A DNA stretch of 12,029 nt, taken from positions 1 to 12,029 of the forward strand of contig USMH01000017.1 in the NCBI GenBank assembly GCA_900555745.1. Direction: 5' to 3'. The translations under genes were made by a program, and so were the position numbers. The stretch is from an uncultured Collinsella sp. GTDB lineage: Bacteria > Actinomycetota > Coriobacteriia > Coriobacteriales > Coriobacteriaceae. Below the pieces are notes generated by a model. The model had not been told where the DNA came from and did not search any database. It worked only from the letters and a program-made list of their open reading frames with translations. This document shows, piece after piece, positions 6,379 through 12,029 of this stretch (positions are counted from its first letter, which is position 1; each line of letters begins with the position of its first letter).

Positions 6379-6394
6379 CGCGGGCGCGCCCGCG
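6379..6394. other. Perfect 16-base GC palindrome upstream of the NifU-like gene
   Basis: CGCGGGCG followed directly by CGCCCGCG gives a perfect palindrome without a spacer, 22 bases before the GTG of the NifU-like gene and 9 bases before its RBS. It could be a dimeric regulator operator or a hairpin in the leader. No T-tract follows it in either direction. It might be chance in GC-rich DNA, although 16 perfect bases are rare. Confidence 0.4.
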
Positions 6395-6528
6395 GACAGG
6401 GGCTATGTTACTACAGCCATGTACCCGCTTAGGCGCCAGCCATGCGTGCGGACACGACTTTCACGAGCGGTCAATTTGGGACGGGGCTCTTTTGGCTGCC
6501 TTTTGTTGCCAGCTGGCGTTGCCACGCA

Positions 6529-7053
6529 CTACTGCTGAGCCCGCCCCTCGGTGCCGATGTGAACATCGACGATAACCTGGCGGTAGCTGATGCCACAGGA
6601 GTCGAGGATGCGGCGGCTGATGCGTCCATCATCGGTGTCGGCGTACTTGTTGTCTAGGTAGACAACCTCGCCCACGCCCACCTGCGCCAAAATCTTGGCG
6701 CAGTCGTGGCACGGGAACAGCGTGACGTAGACCGTGGAACCCTCGAGGTCCTTGAGCGAGCCACGGTAGTTGAGCACGGCGTTGGCCTCGGCATGGACCA
6801 CGTAGTTGTGCTTGTCCTGCAGCGGGTCGTCGCTCGTACCCCACGGAAAAAAGTCGTCGTTGAGCGCCGAGGGTGTACCGTTGTAGCCCACCGAAAGGAT
6901 GCGGTGGTTGGTGTTGGCGATGCACGCACCCACCTGCGTGTTGGGGTCCTTGCTGCGGCGCTGCGCGGCGATGGCCACGCTCATAAAGAACTCGTCCCAG
7001 CTAATGACGTCCAGGCGCTTGCCTGACGAAGTTTGATGAAGATCGTCCGACAT
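6529..7053 (-). CDS. dCMP deaminase family protein
   Basis: A 174-residue zinc-dependent deaminase. dCMP deaminases convert dCMP to dUMP, feeding thymidylate synthesis; some relatives (ComEB) are linked to competence in Bacillus. The catalytic motif HAEANAVLNY (His87, proton-shuttle Glu89) and the zinc ligands in FPCHDC (Cys115, Cys118) are intact. So are the N-terminal DPNTQVGACI block and the GYNGTPSALNDDFFPW loop (56-71) typical of the dCMP subgroup. Start is the ATG at 7053-7051, chosen because GGAGGT (7066-7061) is 7 bases upstream; the frame stays open to 7089, but that start has no such site. An extended -10 (TGCTACAAT, 7096-7088) just upstream suggests its own promoter, giving a leader of about 28 bases. 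It sits 84 bases after coaX. The match is to the family; substrate preference is inferred. Confidence 0.93.
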   Translation of the reverse strand: MSDDLHQTSSGKRLDVISWDEFFMSVAIAAQRRSKDPNTQVGACIANTNHRILSVGYNGTPSALNDDFFPWGTSDDPLQDKHNYVVHAEANAVLNYRGSLKDLEGSTVYVTLFPCHDCAKILAQVGVGEVVYLDNKYADTDDGRISRRILDSCGISYRQVIVDVHIGTEGRAQQ

Positions 7054-7087
7054 GGCAGACACCTCCGTAATCGCAATAGTTTGACCC

Positions 7088-7096
7088 ATTGTAGCA
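7088..7096 (-). promoter_or_regulatory. Extended -10 promoter element for the dCMP deaminase gene
   Basis: The minus strand reads TGCTACAAT, an extended -10 (TGn plus TACAAT, 5 of 6 to TATAAT). It ends 34 bases before the ATG at 7053. No recognisable -35 is present, which is usual for extended -10 promoters. It lies right after the coaX 3' hairpin, a sensible place for a new transcription unit. Confidence 0.5.
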
Positions 7097-7100
7097 GGTG

Positions 7101-7139
7101 AAAGGTGGGGGCGTTTGTCCCACCGGCGCCCTCACCTTT
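7101..7139 (-). terminator. Hairpin overlapping the coaX stop codon
   Basis: Arms AAAGGTGAGGGCG (7139-7127, minus strand) and CGCCCCCACCTTT (7113-7101) form a 13-bp stem with one mismatch around a 13-base loop containing GGGACAAA. The left arm starts inside the TAA stop of coaX. What follows is TCACCTGC, not a T-run, so as a classical terminator it is weak. The layout (stop codon, arm, GGGACA core, arm) recalls the palindromic repeats elsewhere in this window. Confidence 0.5.
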
Positions 7140-7989
7140 ACACGCGGCGGGACTTTTGGTTGATGCGGTAGAGCTCGGCGAGACCCCGCAACGTCAGCGC
7201 ATCGTCGACCGTCAGACTGTGACCGACCAGCGACGCGAGCGCCTCGGCATCATCGCCGGTGATGATGATGGGCACGCTGCCCTCGCCCGCGGCCTTGGTC
7301 GCGCGCATCTCGGCGAGCACCATGTCGAGCATGCCGTCGATGCGGGCCACCTCGCCCAGAACTACGCCCGAGCGCATGGCCTCACGCGTGTTGCGGCCAA
7401 TCACATGCGTGGGCGCCGAAGGCTCGACCTGAGGCAAACGCGCCGCAGCCGCCGAAAGCGAGCGGGCACCGAGCGCCAGACCCGGCGCGATGACGCCGCC
7501 CACAAAGGTACCGCACGCGTCGATGGCCTCGATATTGGTCGTAGTGCCCAGGTCGATCACGATGCACGGAGAGCCGTAGACGGCACGAGCCGCCACGGCA
7601 TCGGCGATGCGGTCGGGGCCGATCTCGGCCGGGTCGTCGTAGTGGACGGGCATGCCGGTCTTGAGGCCCGGCCCCACGGTGAGCACGCGCCCCGTGCAGG
7701 TGCGGGAAAGCGCCGCCTTCCATGGGCGCTCGAGCGCCGGCACCACGCAGCTCAGCACTGCGGCCGCGGGAACGAGTGCACCCGGCATGCCCGCATCGGC
7801 TGCCAGTGCGCCCATGACCTGTGCGAGCCTCATGCGCGCTTCGTCGGCCGTAATGCTCGACGGCGTCGTGATCTCGCACGTCGCAAGCGGGCATTCCTGC
7901 GCCGCGGCCGAATCCTCGGCAAACAGGCCAAAGCGAATGAACGTGTTGCCCACGTCGACCGTCAATATATATGCGCACCCATTAAGCAT
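7138..7989 (-). CDS. coaX: Type III pantothenate kinase
   Basis: A 283-residue CoaX-type kinase that phosphorylates pantothenate with ATP, the first committed step of coenzyme A synthesis in the cytosol. The ASKHA-fold motifs are present in order: VDVGNTFIRFGLF (residues 11-23, phosphate-binding loop with Asp12), AEIGPDRIADAVAA (121-134, with the conserved Asp126-Arg127), IVIDLGTTTNIEAI (143-156), GGVIAPGLALGARSLSAAAARLP (164-186) and IIITGDDAEAL (241-251). Length is slightly above the usual 255-265, with the C-terminus basic (NQKSRRV). The ATG at 7989-7987 follows AAAGGAG by 8 bases; this start puts the first phosphate loop at residue 11, as in homologues. It is divergently placed from the OPT transporter, sharing a 192-base control region. 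Its stop codon overlaps a 13-bp hairpin. Confidence 0.95.
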   Translation of the reverse strand: MLNGCAYILTVDVGNTFIRFGLFAEDSAAAQECPLATCEITTPSSITADEARMRLAQVMGALAADAGMPGALVPAAAVLSCVVPALERPWKAALSRTCTGRVLTVGPGLKTGMPVHYDDPAEIGPDRIADAVAARAVYGSPCIVIDLGTTTNIEAIDACGTFVGGVIAPGLALGARSLSAAAARLPQVEPSAPTHVIGRNTREAMRSGVVLGEVARIDGMLDMVLAEMRATKAAGEGSVPIIITGDDAEALASLVGHSLTVDDALTLRGLAELYRINQKSRRV

Positions 7990-8016
7990 CGTCGGCGCTC
8001 CTTTCGTCTGCCCAGC

Positions 8017-8071
8017 AGTATATCGCCTACCTAAACCAGTCATCCCAAAATGACTAGCTTGCGGCTATACT
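8017..8071. promoter_or_regulatory. Divergent coaX/transporter control region with central inverted repeat
   Basis: An inverted repeat, AGTCAT (8038-8043), 6 bases, ATGACT (8050-8055), lies between two outward-facing TATACT hexamers. One is on the minus strand (8022-8017, toward coaX) and one on the plus strand (8066-8071, toward the transporter). Neither hexamer has a convincing -35, and the inverted repeat lies roughly where the -35 regions would be. A shared operator for a dimeric regulator is a natural reading, but this is inference from symmetry only. Confidence 0.4.
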
Positions 8072-8118
8072 GGTGCGCGGTCGCGCGCGAGCTCACGCGG
8101 CGGCCCTTGGTAACCCGA

Positions 8119-8157
8119 CTTCCCGCGCCGTATCCGTAGCGGCGCTCCCGGGGGAAG
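8119..8157 (+). promoter_or_regulatory. Possible folded leader of the OPT transporter mRNA
   Basis: If transcription starts near 8078 the leader is about 100 bases and GC-rich. CTTCCC plus GCGCCG (8119-8130) can pair with CGGCGC (8140-8145) and GGGAAG (8152-8157), leaving a 6-base bulge and a 9-base loop. The loop base run TATCCG (8131-8136) could pair with CGGATA (8158-8163) next to the RBS, giving an alternative fold. It does not match a riboswitch class that I know. Confidence 0.25.
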
Positions 8158-8181
8158 CGGATATACGCAAAGGAGTTCTAT

Positions 8182-9885
8182 ATGAGCAATCCCTCGAACC
8201 GCGCCTCGATGCGCGGGCAACTCACGCTGCGCGGCGTCGTCATCGGCGTCCTTGGCTGCGTGATTATCACGGCAAGCTCGGCCTACACCGCCCTCAAGAT
8301 GGGCGCACTCCCCTGGCCGATCGTCTTCGCTGCCGTCATCTCGCTGTTCTTCCTTAAGCTCATGGGCAACGCCAGTCTCAACGAGGCAAACGTCACCCAC
8401 ACCATCATGTCCGCAGGCGCCATGGTCGCCGGCGGCCTGGCGTTTACCATCCCGGGCGCCTGGATGCTGGGCTATGCCGACCAGATCAGCTGGCTCGACA
8501 TGTTTATCGTGGCACTCGCCGGCACCATCCTGGGCCTGCTGGCCACGGCACTCATCCACCGTCACTTTATCGTGGACGCCGCGCTGGAGTTCCCCACCGG
8601 CAACGCCGCAGCTCAGACCCTGCGCGCGACCGAGGCCGGCGGCAAGACCGGCAAGCAGCTCTTTGGCTCCATGGCCATCGCCGGCATCTACAGCGTGCTG
8701 CGCGATGCTCTGGGCATTGTGCCCAGTATGCTGTGCACGCTCAACATCCCTGGCGTGACCTTTGCCATCTACAACTCGCCCATGCTGCTCTCCGTCGGCT
8801 TCCTTGTGGGCTTCGCCCCGGTCGCGTTCTGGTTTGCCGGCGCGCTGCTGGGCAATTTTGGCATCATTGTCGGCGGCACCGCTGCCGGTCTGTTTGACGC
8901 TATGACCGCACAGGGCATTGTTAAGTCCCTGGGTATGGGCCTCATGATGGGCTTTGGCGTTGCCGTCGTCCTCAAGGACATCTTGCCGCAGGTCGCCGGT
9001 ATCGTCCGCGGCCTCGCCGCCGACAGCTCCACCGACACCGACGAGCAGTCGCTCATCTCGGGCTCCCTTAAGCTCGACGCCGGCATCATCGGCCTGGGCG
9101 CCGCCGCCATCGCCGTGATCATCGCCATCGCGCTCGACCTCGGCCCCGTTCCGGCAGTCATCGTGACGCTGTTCACCTTTGTCACCACCATCATGAGCGC
9201 ACAGAGCTGCGGCCAGACGGGCATCGACCCCATGGAAATCTTTGGCCTCATCGTTATGCTCATCGTGGCCGCCTTCGCACAGATCGCTCAGGTCAAGCTG
9301 TTCTTTATCGCCGGCATCGTAGCCGTGGCGTGTGGCCTTGCGGGCGACGTCATGAACGACTTTAAGGCCGGCGCCGTGCTGGGCACCAACCCGCGTGCGC
9401 AGTGGATCGGCCAAGCCATCGGCGGCATCGTGGGCGCCCTGGTCGCCGCAGCCGTCATGGTCGCGCTCGTCACCGCCTATGGCCCGGATGCCTTTGGCCC
9501 CGACAAGAGCTTTGTTGCCGCGCAGGCAAGCGTCGTCGCCACCATGGTCTCGGGCATCCCGAGCGTGCCGTGGTTCGTTGGCGGCTTTATCGCCGGTATC
9601 GTCATGTACTGGCTCGGCATTCCGGCCATGATGATCGGCCTGGGCGTGTACCTGCCGTTCTACATGTCACTCACGGCATTCCTGGGCTCCTGCGTCAAGC
9701 TCGCCTACGACAAGTGGTCCGCCCACCGCGACGCCACCGCTGGTCTTTCTGACGAGGAGAGGGCTGCCAAGGATGCCGCCTTCCAGGAACAGGGCCTGGT
9801 TGTCGCCAGCGGCCTGCTCGGCGGCGAGTCCATCGTCGGCGTTATCCTGGCGTTTGTCTCCGTGGGCTTAAGCCTGCTGGGCTAA
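8182..9885 (+). CDS. OPT family oligopeptide transporter
   Basis: A 567-residue secondary transporter with about 14 hydrophobic segments. Family signatures include FPTGNAAAQTLRATEAGG (residues 137-154), YNSPMLLSVGFLVGF (197-211), MSAQSCGQTGIDPMEIFG in the middle of the protein, GDVMNDFKAGAVLGTNPRAQ in a cytoplasmic loop, GVYLPFYMS and a C-terminal GLLGGESIVGV. OPT proteins take up oligopeptides or metal chelates with protons; the prokaryotic subgroup's substrate is rarely known, so peptide uptake is a family-level inference. ATG at 8182 follows AAAGGAG (8169-8175) by 6 bases. It is the only plus-strand gene here and stands alone, with a divergent promoter region upstream and a strong terminator 42 bases downstream. 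A hydrophilic loop of about 35 residues (DKWSAHRD to FQEQG) precedes the last helix. No ABC or peptidase genes are next to it. Confidence 0.94.
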   Translation: MSNPSNRASMRGQLTLRGVVIGVLGCVIITASSAYTALKMGALPWPIVFAAVISLFFLKLMGNASLNEANVTHTIMSAGAMVAGGLAFTIPGAWMLGYADQISWLDMFIVALAGTILGLLATALIHRHFIVDAALEFPTGNAAAQTLRATEAGGKTGKQLFGSMAIAGIYSVLRDALGIVPSMLCTLNIPGVTFAIYNSPMLLSVGFLVGFAPVAFWFAGALLGNFGIIVGGTAAGLFDAMTAQGIVKSLGMGLMMGFGVAVVLKDILPQVAGIVRGLAADSSTDTDEQSLISGSLKLDAGIIGLGAAAIAVIIAIALDLGPVPAVIVTLFTFVTTIMSAQSCGQTGIDPMEIFGLIVMLIVAAFAQIAQVKLFFIAGIVAVACGLAGDVMNDFKAGAVLGTNPRAQWIGQAIGGIVGALVAAAVMVALVTAYGPDAFGPDKSFVAAQASVVATMVSGIPSVPWFVGGFIAGIVMYWLGIPAMMIGLGVYLPFYMSLTAFLGSCVKLAYDKWSAHRDATAGLSDEERAAKDAAFQEQGLVVASGLLGGESIVGVILAFVSVGLSLLG

Positions 9886-9926
9886 GCTGAGCAGCTGCTC
9901 GACAGCAACCATATTGCCTACGGCTT

Positions 9927-9966
9927 GCCCGGTCGGTAGCTTTTGCGGCTGCTGACCGGGCTTTTT
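9927..9966 (+). terminator. Rho-independent terminator of the OPT transporter gene
   Basis: GCCCGGTCGGTAGC (9927-9940) and GCTGCTGACCGGGC (9948-9961) make a 14-bp stem with two G-U type positions and a 7-base loop, followed by TTTTT. It lies 42 bases after the transporter stop, in the right orientation. Confidence 0.9.
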
Positions 9967-9973
9967 GATATCG

Positions 9974-10019
9974 AAACAAAGAAAGGCCGGCGCGCTGCGT
10001 TTAACAGCGCGCCGGCCTT
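9974..10019 (-). terminator. Terminator of the surface-protein gene
   Basis: A perfect 15-bp inverted repeat, AAGGCCGGCGCGCTG (9983-9997) and CAGCGCGCCGGCCTT (10005-10019), with a 7-base loop. On the minus strand it is followed by TCTTTGTTTCG, a T-rich tail fitting the leftward gene that stops at 10086. On the plus strand only CTTATCG follows. It stands beside the transporter's terminator, so two convergent units end back to back. Confidence 0.8.
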
Positions 10020-10085
10020 ATCGTTTGGCTAACGAGACGGTCCCGTTATGAATTGAAGTTCGTTGCAGAAACTACGCTCGAAACG

Positions 10086-12029
10086 CTACATCTGCTTGCG
10101 ACGACGATCGCACAGCGTCACACCAGCGGCCACGAGGGTGATACCGCCGATGACGAACACCTCGCCCGCAAGAGCGGAGTCATCGCCAGTCTGGGCGAGC
10201 GCGGCCGACGTGGCTTTCTTCTTGGCGACAGGAGCCTTTGCAGCAGCCTGCGCAACCTGAGGCTTGGCCTGCGGCTCAGCCTTGGGATGATACTTGTCGT
10301 ACTCGGCCTGTGCGGCAGCCAGGGCATCCTTAGCATCGTTAAGCTCGGCAAGCGCGGCGACATAGGCGTCGTTGGCATCGGACAGTTTGGCATCGGCATC
10401 GCTCAGAGCAGCCTTGAGACCAGCAGCGGCATCGACGGCGGTCTTATAGCGAGCGTAGGCAGCGTTCAGCTTGACCAGCTTCTCGTTGCCCGTCGTGCCC
10501 GCGGCAAGGGATGCCTTGTGGTCGACAGCCTCAAGATCGGCCTTGAGTGCCTCATCGCTGGCAAGCTCGGCCTTGGCCTTGACGATATCGAGGTTCGCAT
10601 CGACGACGGCTTCGTTGGCGGCCTCGAGCTGCTTCTGGGCATCGGCGACACCGGCGACGGCAGCGTCATAGGCGGTCTTGGCGTCGTCGACCGCCTTCTG
10701 AGCGCCGGCGAAGCGCTCGAAGGCCTTGTTTGCACCGGCCAGCTCGCCCTCGGCAGCCTTGACCTTCGCCTGTGCGTCGGACAGGGCCTGCGTCTTGGCG
10801 GCAACTGCCTGCTTGGCGTCCGAAAGAGCGGTCGCGGCGTGCACATCTGCGGCCTGAGCCTTGTCAACGCCAGCCTGGGCAGTGTCGTCGGCCTTCTTGG
10901 CATCGTTAAGCGTGCCCTGCTTGTTCGCAAGATCCGTCTTGGCGGCATCGCACTTGGCGGCAAGGTCCTTGACCGAAGCGGTAGCGTTGCCATACGCCTC
11001 ATTGGCCTGTTCGGACTTTGCCTTGGCGGCATCGCGGGCGCTGCGAGCCTTCGCCTTGTGAGCAGCGGCGTCGGCTGCCTTCGTCTTGCTGTCAGCAAGC
11101 GTGGCGTTTGCCTTATCGAGAGCTGCCTGGGCAGTAGCGGCCTTGCTCTTGGCGGCATCGAGGTTCTGCTTGAGGGACTCGATGTCGATTCCGCCGAGCG
11201 CGTCCTTCGCGGCGTCGTATGCCGTCTTCGCGGCGGCGGTGCCGGACTTGGCCTTCTCGTACTCGCCCTTGGCGGTGTTCGCGTTAGTGTCGGCCGCGGT
11301 ATAGGCGTTGCGCGCGCTTTCTTGCTTATCCAATGCGTTAGAATAAGCCGTTCCAGCAGTCCCGAAGTTCTTCTGCGCTTCTGCCAGCTTATTCTGCAGC
11401 TGCTTCAGCTGCTCCTTCTGCTCCTGCGTGCCGCCTGCGTTGTATGCGGAATCGATGTAGTCGTTCAGGAGCTTCTTGAACTCGGAGACAGTGAAATCAG
11501 CCTCACTGTCAAAAGAGCTGTAATCGAAGATTGTTACCTCGGAATCGGTGTTCTTACCGCTACCGGTCGCGATGCCGATAGCCTTCGTGCCGGCATCGAT
11601 GATGTTGAGATAGTGCCCGCACTCATGGTAGATGCTGCTGTAGTGCTGGTAGATATAGTAGGAATCATATCGATGGTTTCCAAGGTCACTATTCTTTTCG
11701 ACGTACTTATCGAATGCCTCTTTTTCCTGAGTGTAGAGACCGGTATATGGCCAGCCAAGCGTATCCTCGGTCTCGCCGCCGGTATATGCGCCGCCGCCGG
11801 CAAGATTTTCTCCATTGTCCCAGTAGCAGCCCGAGTGTCCCCAGATGTTCGATGAATATGATGTATTAAGGGCTGCCGCCACAGTCATGCGGAGGCTGAC
11901 GCTGAGCGCCGACTGACCGTTCGCCTTGCGGAGGTTGTTCTGGGTATCGAGGTAGGTCAGGGCGTTGCGCATCTGCTCCAGGGAAAGCGGGTTGGTGTCG
12001 CGAGACATGTCCTGATCGACGTACTGGTC
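10086..12029 (-). CDS. CAP-domain, coiled-coil surface protein with LAQTG anchor (5' end missing)
   Basis: The frame is open to the right edge (seven more codons precede the ATG at 12008), so the N-terminus and any signal peptide lie outside. Numbering from that ATG gives 640 residues. Residues 12-160 are a CAP/SCP-like domain: GHSG (His58), GENLAGG (Glu67), QEKEAFD (Glu95) and ECGHYLNIIDAG (His132) match the family's His/Glu cluster. Residues 195-572 are an Ala/Lys/Asp/Glu-rich coiled coil, followed by a Pro/Ala/Lys linker. The end is a cell-wall sorting signal: LAQTG (604-608), a hydrophobic segment (about 615-632) and CDRRRKQM. LAxTG is the motif known for class E sortases of actinobacteria. 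It is probably displayed on the wall, with the coil as a stalk; binding target unknown. A minus-strand terminator follows at 9974-10019. Confidence 0.88.
   Translation of the reverse strand, partial: DQYVDQDMSRDTNPLSLEQMRNALTYLDTQNNLRKANGQSALSVSLRMTVAAALNTSYSSNIWGHSGCYWDNGENLAGGGAYTGGETEDTLGWPYTGLYTQEKEAFDKYVEKNSDLGNHRYDSYYIYQHYSSIYHECGHYLNIIDAGTKAIGIATGSGKNTDSEVTIFDYSSFDSEADFTVSEFKKLLNDYIDSAYNAGGTQEQKEQLKQLQNKLAEAQKNFGTAGTAYSNALDKQESARNAYTAADTNANTAKGEYEKAKSGTAAAKTAYDAAKDALGGIDIESLKQNLDAAKSKAATAQAALDKANATLADSKTKAADAAAHKAKARSARDAAKAKSEQANEAYGNATASVKDLAAKCDAAKTDLANKQGTLNDAKKADDTAQAGVDKAQAADVHAATALSDAKQAVAAKTQALSDAQAKVKAAEGELAGANKAFERFAGAQKAVDDAKTAYDAAVAGVADAQKQLEAANEAVVDANLDIVKAKAELASDEALKADLEAVDHKASLAAGTTGNEKLVKLNAAYARYKTAVDAAAGLKAALSDADAKLSDANDAYVAALAELNDAKDALAAAQAEYDKYHPKAEPQAKPQVAQAAAKAPVAKKKATSAALAQTGDDSALAGEVFVIGGITLVAAGVTLCDRRRKQM

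Noticed and set aside
7105..8034. Plus-strand reading frame of 309 codons
   Set aside because: Antisense to coaX, Arg/His-rich and without domain similarity.
8065..9414. Minus-strand reading frame of 449 codons
   Set aside because: Antisense to the OPT transporter, composed mostly of Asp, Gly, His and Ala, with no recognisable domain.
10053..11855. Plus-strand reading frame of 600 codons, Leu/Gly-rich
   Set aside because: It is the complement of the Ala-rich coiled-coil gene; GC-rich repetitive codons keep the opposite strand free of stops. No RBS or domain is seen.

Overview
The window looks like a stretch of core chromosome from a GC-rich Gram-positive bacterium of the class Coriobacteriia. 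A Collinsella-like gut actinobacterium is my best guess. The reasons are high GC with strong Shine-Dalgarno sites and several GTG starts, the amaP/DUF2273/Asp23 cell-envelope cluster, an actinobacterial-style type III pantothenate kinase, and a sortase-anchored surface protein ending in an LAxTG motif. The assignment rests on gene content and style, not on a database match.

Layout, left to right. Bases 1-104 hold no gene I can support. Bases 105-203 hold the terminator and a short palindromic repeat at the end of an envelope-stress operon that reads leftward: amaP (1137-1682), a DUF2273 membrane protein (767-1144, overlapping amaP by 8 bases) and an Asp23/Gls24 protein (201-722). Next, also on the minus strand, come yebC (1849-2655) with its own terminator, a 727-residue polytopic membrane protein of DUF6020/GT-C type (2820-5003), lgt (5147-5968), a small NifU-type iron-sulfur scaffold protein (6078-6356), a dCMP deaminase (6529-7053) and coaX (7138-7989). 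A 192-base divergent region separates coaX from the only plus-strand gene, an OPT-family oligopeptide transporter (8182-9885). Two back-to-back terminators lie between the transporter and the convergent 3' end of a large cell-wall-anchored protein (CAP domain, long Ala-rich coiled coil, LAQTG anchor), whose N-terminus runs off the right edge. No gap between genes exceeds about 200 bases.

How the genes relate. The AmaP/DUF2273/Asp23 trio should form a membrane-tethered envelope-stress complex. Lgt lipidates preprolipoproteins, and the last gene supplies a wall-anchored surface protein, so envelope biogenesis is a recurring theme. The rest are housekeeping genes: YebC, NifU-like protein, dCMP deaminase, pantothenate kinase. 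Most minus-strand genes seem to have their own RBS and often their own terminator or hairpin, so this looks like a chain of small transcription units, not one long operon.

The most unusual structure is not a gene. It is a family of short palindromic elements with a GGGACAGG-like core between inverted arms. Copies lie at 148-203, 2786-2822, 5023-5078 and 5103-5149. The copies at 148-203 and 5023-5078 are 56-base near-identical copies in opposite orientation. Three of the four elements end exactly on the TAA stop codon of a minus-strand gene. A fifth, more diverged hairpin overlaps the coaX stop. I found no CRISPR array, tRNA, rRNA, insertion sequence or phage gene.
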